Below are positions 42,177 through 51,636 of a stretch of 64,000 bases of DNA, in pieces. The position numbers and the translations under genes are program-made. Within the stretch, counting starts at the first letter, position 1. Each line of letters starts with the position of its first letter. A model generated the notes under the pieces. The model was not told where the DNA came from. It made no database searches and worked only from the letters and a program-made list of their open reading frames with translations. The DNA comes from Fibrobacter succinogenes. Its GTDB lineage: Bacteria; Fibrobacterota; Fibrobacteria; Fibrobacterales; Fibrobacteraceae. The stretch is from NCBI GenBank assembly GCA_902761355.1, contig CACWJY010000017.1:1-64000 (forward strand), read 5' to 3'.

Positions 42177-43243
42177 AAAAGTTCCTTTTTGTATGCGGCG
42201 GTACCGGTGGACATATTTTCCCGGCTGTGGCTATTGCAGATAGCCTGAAGAAGATGGGCGTAACGGATATTACCTTTGCGGGCCGAAAGGATTCTATGGA
42301 AGAACGCTTGGTTGCAAAGAATTGGCCGTATGAGTATATCTCGGCGGTTCCTCTGCACCGTGGACCATTCCTCAAAAATTTGGCGCTCCCTTTTAATTTG
42401 TCTAAGGCACTGATTCGTGCTAAGAGTGTTATTAAGAAGGTAAAACCCGATGTTGTCGTGGCGACGGGTGGTTATGTGTCTTTGCCAATCGTGATTGCTG
42501 CAGGCACGGCGGGTATTCCGGTTTACCTGCAAGAACAGAATGCGGTTGCGGGCGTTGCCAACAAGGTTGGTTCCCGTTATGCTAAGACCGTTTTTGTGAC
42601 TTCTGAAGATGCGGCCAAGTATTTCCCGGCTGAAAAGTGCATGATTTTTGGAAACCCGGTTCGCGAATTGCCTGCCGAAGATTCCCTGCCTCGTCCTGCT
42701 GAATTTGCAGAAGGCAAAAAGGCTGTATTTATCGTGGGTGGCTCTCAGGGTGCTGTTGGTATTAACAACAAGATTGAAGAAAGCATCAAGACAATTGCTG
42801 CTCGTGACGATGTGTCTGTCGTGTGGCAGGTGGGTGTTAAGAATGTGGAATCTATCAGCGCTCGCGTAGGCGAAGTCAAGAATGTTGCTATCCGTGGATT
42901 CTTGGATGGTATTTATGCCTATATGAAGTACGCCGACTTGATTATCAGCCGTGCCGGTGCTTCGGCCTTGGCCGAAATCCTCGCTTTTGGCAAACCCTCG
43001 ATTCTTTTGCCTTTCCCGCATGCAACCGCTAACCATCAGGAACATAATGCCCGCGTGGTCGAAAAGGCCGGGGCTGCTCTTGTGGAACTTGATGCCGAAG
43101 AAAATCACTTGTGGGAAAAGGTGGAATCGCTGTTGGGTGATGAAACCCGTTTAAGTGCAATGGCTGTTGCGGCGAAAAAACTCGGAATGCCTGATGCCGC
43201 CGATAAAATTGCAAAGGTTATCCTGGAAAAGGAGAATGGTTAA
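42173..43243 (+). CDS. murG: UDP-GlcNAc:undecaprenyl-PP-MurNAc-pentapeptide GlcNAc transferase MurG
   Basis: 356 residues, GT28. The N-domain loop GGTGGHIFPA, the middle VVATGGYVSLP and QEQNAVAGVANK, and the C-domain GGSQGAVGIN with SRAGASALAEI and PFPHATANHQ..NA are all family marks. It makes lipid II from lipid I at the inner face of the membrane. It overlaps ftsW by four bases and murC by one. Confidence 0.96.
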   Translation: MKKFLFVCGGTGGHIFPAVAIADSLKKMGVTDITFAGRKDSMEERLVAKNWPYEYISAVPLHRGPFLKNLALPFNLSKALIRAKSVIKKVKPDVVVATGGYVSLPIVIAAGTAGIPVYLQEQNAVAGVANKVGSRYAKTVFVTSEDAAKYFPAEKCMIFGNPVRELPAEDSLPRPAEFAEGKKAVFIVGGSQGAVGINNKIEESIKTIAARDDVSVVWQVGVKNVESISARVGEVKNVAIRGFLDGIYAYMKYADLIISRAGASALAEILAFGKPSILLPFPHATANHQEHNARVVEKAGAALVELDAEENHLWEKVESLLGDETRLSAMAVAAKKLGMPDAADKIAKVILEKENG

Positions 43244-44625
43244 TGCAGATTAATGATTGCAAGCGTGTTCGCAAACTTCATTTTGTAGGAATTGGCGGTG
43301 CCGGTATGTCTGGCATTGCTGAAGTGCTCCATGCGAATGGCTTTGTGGTGAGTGGATCGGATACGGGCGAAAGTGCCGTGATCGATTACCTTAAGGGTCT
43401 TGGAATTCGCGTGTTTTCGAAGCATGAAGCTTCAAATGTCGAAGATACCGACCTTGTGGTTTATTCTTCTGCAGTTCCTCATGATAACCCGGAACTGGTT
43501 GAGGCTCGTAATCGCCGTATTCCGGTGATTCGCCGCGCCGAAATGCTTGGTGAACTGATGCGTATGAAGTACACGCTTTCGATTGCGGGTACTCATGGTA
43601 AGACGACCACGACTTCTATCGTGGGCAAGATTTGGGAAGATGCCGGACTCGACCCGACGATTATCGTGGGCGGTGTCGTAAAGGGAAAGGGTAGCGGAGC
43701 CAAGGTGGGTAAGGGAGATTACCTGATTGCCGAAAGCGATGAATTTGACCGTAGCTTCCTCTCGATGATGCCGTCTTCTGCGATTATTACCAACATTGAT
43801 GCAGATCACCTGGATACTTACGAAAATATCGAAGAAATCAAGGATGCGTTTGTTCAGTTTGCAAACAAGATCCCGTTCTACGGTCAGGTGATTGTGTGCT
43901 TGGATGATCCGAACGTGCAGCAGATTCTGGCTCGCCTCAAGAAACCGGTGATTACTTACGGCTTTACTCGTCAGGCCAAGTACCGTGTAGATAACCTGCG
44001 CTTTGAAAAGGGCTATCCGGTCTTTGAAATTTTGAATGATGGCAAGAGCCTGGGTGAATTCAAGTTGCAGATTCCTGGTCGTCACAACGTGCTGAATGCA
44101 ACCGCTGCTGTGGCCCTTGCTATTGAAGAAGGTATCTCTGCCGATATCGCTCGCAAGGCCTGCGCTGAATTTGAAGGTGTCAAGCGTCGCTTTGAATTTA
44201 TTGGTGAAAAGAACGATGTCTTGGTGTTCGACGATTACGCTCACCATCCGACCGAAGCGACGGCGACCTTGCTCGGCTTCCGCGATGCTTTCCCGGAACG
44301 CCGCATTATTGTTGCCTTCCAGCCGCATCTTTATACACGTACCCGCGACCAGCATGATGCCTTTGGTGGTGCCTTTGCAAACTGTGACGTTCTCATGGTG
44401 ACTGATATCTATGCTGCTCGTGAAAAGCCTATTGAAGGTGTAACGGGTGCGCTTGTGTCTAACAGTGCTTCCGACCGCGGACATCGTGATGCTCGTTTTG
44501 TGGGCGACCAGATGAACCTGCTTCCGATTCTTAAGAAAGAACTTAAGCCGGGTGATGTCGTGGTCTTGATGGGCGCCGGCAATATTTGGAAACTTGGTGA
44601 ACAGATTTTGAAGGAATGTATCTAG
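43243..44625 (+). CDS. murC: UDP-N-acetylmuramate:L-alanine ligase MurC
   Basis: 460 residues. The N terminus has HFVGIGGAGMSGIAEVL, the ATP site is GTHGKTTTTSIV, and DDYAHHPTE and FQPHLYTRTRD mark the C domain. It adds L-Ala, the first stem residue, to UDP-MurNAc. The start overlaps the murG stop (TAATG). murB and ddl, which often follow, are absent; murB is at 54298-55206. Confidence 0.96.
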   Translation: MQINDCKRVRKLHFVGIGGAGMSGIAEVLHANGFVVSGSDTGESAVIDYLKGLGIRVFSKHEASNVEDTDLVVYSSAVPHDNPELVEARNRRIPVIRRAEMLGELMRMKYTLSIAGTHGKTTTTSIVGKIWEDAGLDPTIIVGGVVKGKGSGAKVGKGDYLIAESDEFDRSFLSMMPSSAIITNIDADHLDTYENIEEIKDAFVQFANKIPFYGQVIVCLDDPNVQQILARLKKPVITYGFTRQAKYRVDNLRFEKGYPVFEILNDGKSLGEFKLQIPGRHNVLNATAAVALAIEEGISADIARKACAEFEGVKRRFEFIGEKNDVLVFDDYAHHPTEATATLLGFRDAFPERRIIVAFQPHLYTRTRDQHDAFGGAFANCDVLMVTDIYAAREKPIEGVTGALVSNSASDRGHRDARFVGDQMNLLPILKKELKPGDVVVLMGAGNIWKLGEQILKECI

Positions 44626-44632
44626 GTTGAAA

Positions 44633-45475
44633 ATGGGCGAACGCGAAACCACATTGCTCGGCCGCCGCATTGGCTACAACGAACGCATGCGCAAGCGCAT
44701 CCGTGTTCGTCGGATCAAGAATGCAATATCTTCTTGCATTCGTTGGGTCCGTCATGGCGGCTGGATTATTTTGGCAGTGGTTTTGGGCTTGTCGCTTACG
44801 GCTTGGCATAATCGTTTTTATCTGCAGCACTTTAATCCTCTGGAACTTCGTCATTTGCAGTATGTCGAAATAGAAGGAAACCACATGCTTTCTTGGGAAG
44901 ATGTGATGCAGTGTGCTCAGGTAGAAACAGGTATGCTGATGTCTGAATTGCATGCTGATTCTGTCGAAGCGTCCCTTTTGCAGTTACCCTTGATTCATTC
45001 GGCCAAGGTCGAGAAAAAGTTCCCGTCTTCGTTGTACATTCACCTGCAAGAATCCATTCCGGTTCTTTCGGTGCTAGAAAACGGAAAGGCTGCGGTTTAT
45101 TCGGAAAAGGGTATTGTCTTGCCGCTTTCGATGGCGACGGCGATGCGCCTGCCTGTACTAGATGCGGAGTCGGTGGACAAGGTGCAACTGATGGCTGACT
45201 TTTTGATGTCGATGCGTTCTGTGGATCGTGACTTGTACGAAAAAGTGTCACAGCTGGCATGGTCTGAAGAGGATGACGGAATAAAGGTTGCCTTTAGGGA
45301 TGTAGGATATATGACTTTGTTCCCGAAGGGTCGCTGGAATCGTGAACTGTTTACGTTGTACGAATCTGTGCAGAATGGGTTTGTAGAAGACCTTCGCTGT
45401 GCGGGTGAATTGGATATGAGATTTATTGGATTTGCTTACGTAAGAAATTATGATAAGAGGTGTGTCAATGGATGA
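44633..45475 (+). CDS. ftsQ: FtsQ-like division protein
   Basis: 280 residues from the ATG at 44633 (a TTG two codons upstream is possible). A basic N terminus, one membrane segment (about 44-62, GGWIILAVVLGLSLTAW) and a POTRA domain (LQYVEIEGNHMLSWEDVMQCAQVETGMLM, LIHSAKVEKKFPSSLYIHLQE) give the FtsQ/DivIB layout. FtsQ links FtsBL to the divisome. It overlaps ftsA by eight bases. Confidence 0.88.
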   Translation: MGERETTLLGRRIGYNERMRKRIRVRRIKNAISSCIRWVRHGGWIILAVVLGLSLTAWHNRFYLQHFNPLELRHLQYVEIEGNHMLSWEDVMQCAQVETGMLMSELHADSVEASLLQLPLIHSAKVEKKFPSSLYIHLQESIPVLSVLENGKAAVYSEKGIVLPLSMATAMRLPVLDAESVDKVQLMADFLMSMRSVDRDLYEKVSQLAWSEEDDGIKVAFRDVGYMTLFPKGRWNRELFTLYESVQNGFVEDLRCAGELDMRFIGFAYVRNYDKRCVNG

Positions 45476-46703
45476 CAATAGACAGGAAAGGAAAAAAGAG
45501 GATTATATCTTTGGGCTTGATATCGGAGCCTCTAAGATAAATCTTTTCGTGGGTATTTCCGAAGGGGAATCGGTCCGCGTTGTTGAATGCGGTGATTTTC
45601 CGCTGGCCAATGCCGATGAGTATGACCTGGTAGTGGAAACGCTGCAGAAGGCCGTACAGGTCCTCGAAAATTCAACGCGTGTCGATGTTCGCGATGTCTA
45701 TGTGGGTATCGCCGGCAAGCAGGTGAATTCCTTTAGCTACAAGGGCCTCATTACACTCCCGACCGGCGAAGTTCGCGAAGAAGATATCGAGAACGTCAAG
45801 AAACAGGCGAGTACCTTGCCTGCGTCGGCTGGCGAAATCATCCATGTGTTTCCGGGTGAATACACCCTGGATGACGAAGAGCATATCCGTAATCCCAAGG
45901 GCCGTTCGGGCCGTCGCTTGGGTGTCGACGTGCAGCTGGTGACCTCTCGTCAGAACGCCTTGCAGAACTTGGCAAAGTGCATCAATCGCGCAGGACTCAA
46001 TGTGGCTGGCTTTGTGTTGGAGCCGTTGGCAGCTGCTTGTGCCGTGTTGACGGATGATGAACGCGAATTGGGCGTTGCCCTCGTTGACATCGGTGCCGGT
46101 TCGGCCGATATCTCGGTCTTTGTCAATGATTCTGTCCGCTATACTGCCTCTTTGGATCTTGCTGGTAATGTCATCACTAGCGATATCAGTAAGTGCCTGA
46201 ATGTTCCGATTTCGCTTACCAAGGCTGAGGAAATCAAGAAAAAGTATGGCACTTGCACCATTAGCAACCTTATCGAAGACGATACGTTCCCCGTTCCTGC
46301 CGTAGGCAATCGTGGTGATGTACCGTGCTCTCGTAAGCTGCTTGCGAATGTTATTACGGCGCGAGTTAACGAAATTTTCAAGTTGCTCGCCAAGGATCTT
46401 AAAAAACACCAGATGGATTCTATCATCAACGGTGGAATTGTGCTGACGGGCGGCTGCTGCGCCCTAGAAGGCATAGAAGATGTCGCCGCCAAGGCCTTTG
46501 GAAAGCCGGTCCGTATCGGTAAGCCCAAGGGAATGAGCGGAATTCAAGAAGCCTTCCAGAAACCCTCTTATGCGACGGGTATCGGCCTCTTGTACTACGC
46601 CAACAAGCAGCACAAGAAAAAGAATGAAACCGGCGCTCAGCTTGCAGTCTCTGTTAAAAAGGGATTCCAGCGCTTCTTGGAAATCATTAGGACTTATTTC
46701 TAA
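45468..46703 (+). CDS. ftsA: Cell division protein FtsA
   Basis: 411 residues from MDDNRQERKKEDYIFGLDIGASKI; the in-frame start at 45450 lies deep in ftsQ. It is an actin-fold ATPase with SHS2 insert: phosphate loop LDIGASKINLFVG, then DIGAGSADISVF and GGIVLTGGCCALEGI. The C terminus (KKGFQRFLEIIRTYF) is a fair amphipathic membrane-targeting helix. It anchors FtsZ to the membrane. ftsZ follows after 33 nt. Confidence 0.95.
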   Translation: MDDNRQERKKEDYIFGLDIGASKINLFVGISEGESVRVVECGDFPLANADEYDLVVETLQKAVQVLENSTRVDVRDVYVGIAGKQVNSFSYKGLITLPTGEVREEDIENVKKQASTLPASAGEIIHVFPGEYTLDDEEHIRNPKGRSGRRLGVDVQLVTSRQNALQNLAKCINRAGLNVAGFVLEPLAAACAVLTDDERELGVALVDIGAGSADISVFVNDSVRYTASLDLAGNVITSDISKCLNVPISLTKAEEIKKKYGTCTISNLIEDDTFPVPAVGNRGDVPCSRKLLANVITARVNEIFKLLAKDLKKHQMDSIINGGIVLTGGCCALEGIEDVAAKAFGKPVRIGKPKGMSGIQEAFQKPSYATGIGLLYYANKQHKKKNETGAQLAVSVKKGFQRFLEIIRTYF

Positions 46704-46736
46704 ACAACCACCACTCAATATCAGGGAGATAATAAC

Positions 46737-48377
46737 ATGAGTGAAATCGATAACATCAACTTCGAGGTAACCTCTCGCATTATGGGCGAGGAACCATCCT
46801 TCAACAATGCCAAGGTCAAGGTGTTTGGCGTCGGCGGAGCCGGCGGCAATACGGTCAACCGCATGAAGCGTATGAATATTGAAGGTGTAGAATACTATGC
46901 CATCAATACCGACGCTATGGCGCTCGACCTGAGCCTTGCCGATCACAAGATTTTGATTGGCGAAAAGACCACGAGAAATCTGGGTGCCGGCATGGACCCC
47001 GAAATCGGTCGCAAGGCTGCTGAAGAAAACATTGACGAAATCAGGGACTCCATGAAGGGTGCCGATATGGTGTTCGTTACCGCTGGTATGGGTGGTGGAA
47101 CCGGTACAGGTGCTGCTCCGGTTGTAGCAAACATTGCTCGCGAACTGGGTATCCTTACGGTTGCCGTGGTGACCAAGCCGTTCCGCTTTGAAGGTAACGC
47201 TCGTTCTACCATCGCACAGAATGGTATTGCTGCCCTGCGTGCCGCTGTCGACACCATCATCGTTGTCGAAAACAAGAAGCTTCTCACGCTCCTCCAGGCC
47301 TCTAACCAGAAGGCTACTATGGACGAAGCTTTCAAGATGGCTGACGAAATCTTGGGTAACGCCGTCCAGAGCATTTGCGGCATCATGTTCCGTCATGGCC
47401 TGGTGCACGTTGACTTTGCCGATATCCGTAAGGTGATGCTCAAGGGTGGCTCGGCCCTTATGGGTACGGGTTATGCTCAAGGTGAAAACCGTGGCATTAT
47501 GGCTGCCGACATGGCTCTCGCTTCTCCGCTTCTCGAAGACATCAACATTGAAGGTGCTTCGGGCGTGCTCGTGAACGTTGCCCATGGCGAAAACTATTCC
47601 TTGCTCGAACATAGCGATGCTATGGATCACATTTACGAAAAGGTCGGCGAAGAAGGCAATCCGAACATTATTATCGGCGACATTACCGACCCGGCTCTCG
47701 GCGACAAGGTTTGCATCACTATTATCGCTACGGGTTGCGGTGGCACGGCTAATGCCTCGGTGGCCGCTCCGGTTTTTGGTGCGACTAGCTTTATGCCGAC
47801 TTTCGGTTCGATGCCCTCTGTGCAGCCCGCTGCCCAGGCTCCTGTAGCTCCGGCCGCACAGCCTGCCACTCCTTCGGTTCAGCAGGCGACTCCGCGTCCG
47901 ACCAGCTTCAACGTTTTTGATTTTAACAAGATCAAGGATGACAGCGAAGTCGAAATGTTTACGCGTCCCGTTGCCAAGCCGGTCGCTCAGCCCGCTGCTC
48001 AGCCGGTTGCACAGCCTGCCGTAGAAACGGCTTCGATTCCGTCGATTACCGAAACTCAGGTGCAGCGTACGATTGGTGCCGCCATGTTTGCAGACCCGAC
48101 TTTTAATGCAAAGGCTCCGGCAGAAGAAGAAGTTCTCCCTCAGGGAACTGAAACTTCTGAATTCTCTGCCCTTGCTGACGAAGACGACTACAATGGTCGT
48201 GCAGGTCTCGAAACTCCGGCCTTTACTCGCCAGAATGCAACCATGATGGCTAGCGCTGCCGTGATGAGCCGCCCTGCAACTCGTCAAGAAGTGGACGTGG
48301 ATTCTTTGAAGGAACGCGACGTGGACTACAGTCTGCCCGCATACCTCCGCATGAATTCTAACGTGGATAACTTCTAA
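46737..48377 (+). CDS. ftsZ: Cell division protein FtsZ, with long C-terminal linker
   Basis: 546 residues against 380-400 in most bacteria. The GTP site GGGTGTG lies at 119-125 and the T7 loop is in HVDFADIRKVM. The tubulin core ends near 350. A low-complexity linker of about 170 residues follows, rich in Ala, Pro and Gln, and the protein ends with a likely FtsA-binding peptide (DVDYSLPAYLRMNSNVDNF). AGGGAG precedes the ATG. A perfect 11-bp inverted repeat starts at the stop codon. Confidence 0.96.
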   Translation: MSEIDNINFEVTSRIMGEEPSFNNAKVKVFGVGGAGGNTVNRMKRMNIEGVEYYAINTDAMALDLSLADHKILIGEKTTRNLGAGMDPEIGRKAAEENIDEIRDSMKGADMVFVTAGMGGGTGTGAAPVVANIARELGILTVAVVTKPFRFEGNARSTIAQNGIAALRAAVDTIIVVENKKLLTLLQASNQKATMDEAFKMADEILGNAVQSICGIMFRHGLVHVDFADIRKVMLKGGSALMGTGYAQGENRGIMAADMALASPLLEDINIEGASGVLVNVAHGENYSLLEHSDAMDHIYEKVGEEGNPNIIIGDITDPALGDKVCITIIATGCGGTANASVAAPVFGATSFMPTFGSMPSVQPAAQAPVAPAAQPATPSVQQATPRPTSFNVFDFNKIKDDSEVEMFTRPVAKPVAQPAAQPVAQPAVETASIPSITETQVQRTIGAAMFADPTFNAKAPAEEEVLPQGTETSEFSALADEDDYNGRAGLETPAFTRQNATMMASAAVMSRPATRQEVDVDSLKERDVDYSLPAYLRMNSNVDNF

Positions 48378-48403
48378 TTTGTACAACGAATATTGTACAA
48401 ATT
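48376..48403. repeat. Perfect inverted repeat at the ftsZ stop codon
   Basis: AATTTGTACAA (48376-48386), CGAATA, TTGTACAAATT (48393-48403). It overlaps the last two bases of the stop codon and has no T tract. It could end or protect the cluster mRNA, or bind a protein. Confidence 0.75.
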
Positions 48404-48468
48404 GTATTAAACAGAATCTATTGCAGAAGTGTCTGCAGTGGGGTGCTAGAATAATACCCCAAAAAAGA

Positions 48469-48550
48469 ACACACACACACAACGGGAGTACGTAGTACTC
48501 CTACCACAACACAAGGGGTCACCTGGGTCTCCCTGCCTAGGTGACCCTTA
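48469..48550 (+). terminator. Hairpin region between ftsZ and the TPR gene
   Basis: A CA microsatellite (48469-48480) is followed by the palindrome GGAGTAC-GTA-GTACTCC (48485-48501) and a larger hairpin, GGGTCACCT (48516-48524) with AGGTGACCC (48539-48547). The last has no T tract, so it may be a weak terminator or a processing site. Confidence 0.5.
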
Positions 48551-48578
48551 TGAAGAATTTAAAAAAGGGCAAAAGAAT

Positions 48579-49994
48579 ATGAATATCCGAATTTCTGCAA
48601 TTGCGTTGGCTTGTCTGGTGGGATTTGCCTTGAGTGCTGACCCCCGGATGGAACAGGGTGCCCGTTTTGAGGCGAAAGGCGAATATGATATGGCGCTTGG
48701 TGAATACCGCGCTATCTTGGCCGAAAATCCGAAGAACGCCGAAGCCTATTTTGCGGCGGCGCAAGTTCGCATGAAAATGAAGGATTACAGTGGGGCGCTT
48801 GCCAATTACCGCCTTGCTTATAAATTTGAGCCCACTATGAGTGCCGCGTACGAAGGGGCCGCCAAGGTGTACGAGGCGCTTGGTCAAAAAGCAAAGGCCG
48901 AAGCCGAACTGGCCAAGGATCCTAAGAATAATCCGGTCGTAGAAACTCCGGCAGAACCTGTTCAAGAAACAGCATCTCCTGCCGAAACGCCGAAGGCAGA
49001 ACCTGTTGCCGAAGCTCCGAAGGCGGAGCCTGTTAAGGCTGTAGAACCGGTCGCAGAAACAAAATCCGTAGAAACCAAGGTCGCCGAGACGAAGCCCGTC
49101 GAAAAGCCTGCCGAAGTGGCCAAACCGGAAACTGCAAAAGTGGCAGAACCTGTCAAAGAAGAAGCCTCTCTCCCGACGGATCCGTTTGAGAAGGGCAAGG
49201 TCCTTTTTGCCGAAGGTAAGTATAAGGAAGCTGCCCCCCTGTGGCGCGAAGTACTTCGTAAGCAACCGGGACATGCCGGAGCATATTTTTATGCGGGTTT
49301 GACCCGCTATGAACTCGGTGAAATGGATAAGGCCGAATTTAATCTGAAGAAGGGCCTTGAATATAAGGAAGAAGGCAACGATGCCAACTATTTCCTCGCA
49401 TTGATTGCCCAGAAGAATAAAAAGCCTGAACAGGAACTAAAGTTCCTTGCCGCTTACATGAAGAAAGCGGCTCCGAATGCCAAATACCGTAAGGCCGCCG
49501 AGGACCGTATTGCCGAAATTAAGGCCGAAAAGGAGGGCAAGAACCAACCTGCCGAAGTTGTTCCGGCAAGCGAATCCGTTGCAAAGGTTGAAACGAAGCC
49601 TGTAGAAACCGCTCCCGAAAAGGTTGTGGAAGCGAAAGCCGCTCCGGCAGAAGCTCCCGCGGCACCTGTAAAGGATATTGCTGATGCTCCGTCGAACCAG
49701 CCGACGCTTACGAATGCAAACCTGCTTTATAGTGCCGGTAGCATCGAGTCTGCACTCAAGATGTACAAGTCCCTGCTTGAAACGGAACAGGAACCCGAAG
49801 AACGTTACTTTACCATGCTTCAGATGGGGAATGCCTACCGCGAACTCCGCGATTTCCATAGCGCCGTGGTGCGTTATCGTGAAGTGGTGCAGCAGTTCCC
49901 GGATTCTGACTGGGCAACCGAGGCGGAACGTGCTCTTGAAGATGCCGTTTGGCTCGAAAAACATGCCTCGGAACTTCCGCGCCGCACGCGTTAA
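48579..49994 (+). CDS. Exported TPR protein with Ala/Pro/Glu-rich linkers
   Basis: 471 residues. A signal peptide (MNIRISAIALACLVGFALSA) is followed by three TPR units (about 24-125), a long low-complexity linker (repeats of EPVAEAPKAE, VETKVAETK), a second TPR block (about 205-320), a second linker, and a last TPR block (395-460) with YREVVQQFPDSDWATEAERALED, which resembles the YbgF/CpoB end. A periplasmic scaffold role is inferred. CpoB-like proteins link wall synthesis with outer-membrane constriction, which would suit a place after ftsZ. Confidence 0.75.
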   Translation: MNIRISAIALACLVGFALSADPRMEQGARFEAKGEYDMALGEYRAILAENPKNAEAYFAAAQVRMKMKDYSGALANYRLAYKFEPTMSAAYEGAAKVYEALGQKAKAEAELAKDPKNNPVVETPAEPVQETASPAETPKAEPVAEAPKAEPVKAVEPVAETKSVETKVAETKPVEKPAEVAKPETAKVAEPVKEEASLPTDPFEKGKVLFAEGKYKEAAPLWREVLRKQPGHAGAYFYAGLTRYELGEMDKAEFNLKKGLEYKEEGNDANYFLALIAQKNKKPEQELKFLAAYMKKAAPNAKYRKAAEDRIAEIKAEKEGKNQPAEVVPASESVAKVETKPVETAPEKVVEAKAAPAEAPAAPVKDIADAPSNQPTLTNANLLYSAGSIESALKMYKSLLETEQEPEERYFTMLQMGNAYRELRDFHSAVVRYREVVQQFPDSDWATEAERALEDAVWLEKHASELPRRTR

Positions 49995-50035
49995 TTTTAG
50001 CTCTGTTTATTTCTTTTAACTTGGTGAAATCATTT

Positions 50036-50070
50036 GCCGTAGGTATATTTATAATGCCTACGGCTTTTTT
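50036..50070 (+). terminator. Terminator after the TPR gene
   Basis: GCCGTAGG (50036-50043) pairs with CCTACGGC (50057-50064), followed by TTTTTT. The 13-nt loop contains TATATTTA, a -7-like box with TTG 20 nt upstream (50021), so the same bases may hold the promoter of the next gene. Confidence 0.8.
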
Positions 50071-50099
50071 GGTGTATTGGGTAAGGTATGGAGTTGGAT

Positions 50100-51587
50100 A
50101 TGAAAAAGATTTACGTTATGGCGTTGCTTGCCGCCTCCTTTGCTTTTGCAGACCCGCCGGCGAATTTTAGCGGCTGGGAAAAGGTGTTTGAGGATAACTT
50201 TGACGGCACATTTCTCGATAAGTCCAAGTGGAATTCGACCTATAACTGGGGGCCGACACACAATCACCGGGCCTATTGCGCTGCAGAAAACGTAATTGTT
50301 TCTGACGGTACACTCAAGCTTAAAGGCGAAAAGAAGAAGCATCCGGATGCAAACGGCAGAACCGCGAAATTCAACGGTAAGGAAATTCCGGTCGACTACA
50401 CTTCGGGGGCAATCGATACCAAGGGAAAATTTGAGGTCAAGTACGGCTATATCGAAGGCCGTTTTAAGGCTCCGTGGCAAAAGGGAACTTGGCCCGCTTT
50501 TTGGACGTTGCAGGATGGCTGGCCTCCTGAAATAGACATCCTTGAAATTCCGGCGTCGCGTAAGCAGCATCATTATTACTTGCACTATACGGATCCGAGC
50601 TGGTATAATAGTCATGGCTCGGCATGGGACCATGAGGCGTCTTTTGGTGGCCACAAGGACGATGACGTAGACCGTTCGGCGGATTTCCACAATTATGGCG
50701 TGGAGTGGGACGAAGGCACTCTCAGTTTTTACTTTGACGACAAAAAGTTTGCTAGCTACAACCGCCCGACCGAAATTAAACAGCTTGCGGCTCAGTACAT
50801 TATCGTGAATCTCGCTATAGGTGGCTGGGCAGGTGATGATATCGAAATTACGTCGGATAAACCGGCCTATTTTGAAGCAGATTGGGTGCGTGTGTGGCAG
50901 GCGAAGCCCGCAAAGCCCGATACCATGCGCATCATGTCGATGAATTTCGGCACGTGCATGGTCAGAACTGACGAAAATAAACTTGCATTGGGCGATTGCA
51001 ATGGCGATAACGCCGTCGTGACTATCACGCCACTTTCTTCAACCACTTACCGCATAAATTTTGGCGATATGTCGCTGGATACTCCGAACGAATCAACGGA
51101 TGCCGGCATTACAATGGGTTTGTATACCTGGAATGGGGGCGGGCATCAGAAGGTCGTAATGGAAAAACAGTCCGGTTATGAAGGCTCTGTGGTGCGCATG
51201 AAAATGCAACACAGCAACATGTACGTGAGGGCGACGAGTGACGGTGAACGCGTGGTGCAAAGCTGGGCGGATGACTGGGAATGGAATCAGGTGTGGCGCC
51301 TGCTACCGGATACGCTTTCTTCTGATACAGGGAAAACTTCTTTTGGACAGGTTGCAAGTTTGTATGGCACGTCGGTTTTCTATGAGGATAATCAGTTGTT
51401 TGTGAAACCAGGAAGTCACTTCAATAATGGAGCCGTGGTTCGTGTATTGGATTTTCAGGGCCGAGAATTGATGCGGCAGGACGCAAAACGCAGTGCTCCT
51501 GTAAATGTAAAAACGCTTGCTTCAGGTCTTTATCATGTTGTCGTGAGTGACGGTCTACATGTCGATATAAAACAGTTTAGGAAATAA
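50100..51587 (+). CDS. Secreted GH16-family glucanase with type IX-like C-terminal tail
   Basis: 495 residues from MKKIYVMALLAASFAFA; an ATG 12 nt upstream is less likely. The GH16 domain (about 20-265) has the catalytic motif EIDILE with Glu144, Asp146 and Glu149, and YGYIEGRFKAP and GTWPAFWTL before it. GH16 enzymes cut beta-1,3 and mixed beta-1,3-1,4 glucans and related polymers. The middle (275-410) is a beta-rich module of unknown type. The end (VRVLDFQGRELMRQ, VKTLASGLYHVVVSDG, IKQFRK) has the form of a type IX secretion sorting domain. Confidence 0.85.
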   Translation: MKKIYVMALLAASFAFADPPANFSGWEKVFEDNFDGTFLDKSKWNSTYNWGPTHNHRAYCAAENVIVSDGTLKLKGEKKKHPDANGRTAKFNGKEIPVDYTSGAIDTKGKFEVKYGYIEGRFKAPWQKGTWPAFWTLQDGWPPEIDILEIPASRKQHHYYLHYTDPSWYNSHGSAWDHEASFGGHKDDDVDRSADFHNYGVEWDEGTLSFYFDDKKFASYNRPTEIKQLAAQYIIVNLAIGGWAGDDIEITSDKPAYFEADWVRVWQAKPAKPDTMRIMSMNFGTCMVRTDENKLALGDCNGDNAVVTITPLSSTTYRINFGDMSLDTPNESTDAGITMGLYTWNGGGHQKVVMEKQSGYEGSVVRMKMQHSNMYVRATSDGERVVQSWADDWEWNQVWRLLPDTLSSDTGKTSFGQVASLYGTSVFYEDNQLFVKPGSHFNNGAVVRVLDFQGRELMRQDAKRSAPVNVKTLASGLYHVVVSDGLHVDIKQFRK

Positions 51588-51636
51588 TTTTTTATATTTA
51601 ATCTACCTTATAAATTATTTTGGAAAAGGAGAAACA

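Noticed and set aside
48469..48480. CA microsatellite as a phase-variation tract
   Set aside because: Only six CA units, not in a coding frame and not placed between promoter boxes I can see.
46464..48482. 672-residue open frame opposite ftsZ
   Set aside because: His/Arg/Ser-rich product with no domains; shadow of ftsZ and ftsA codon use.
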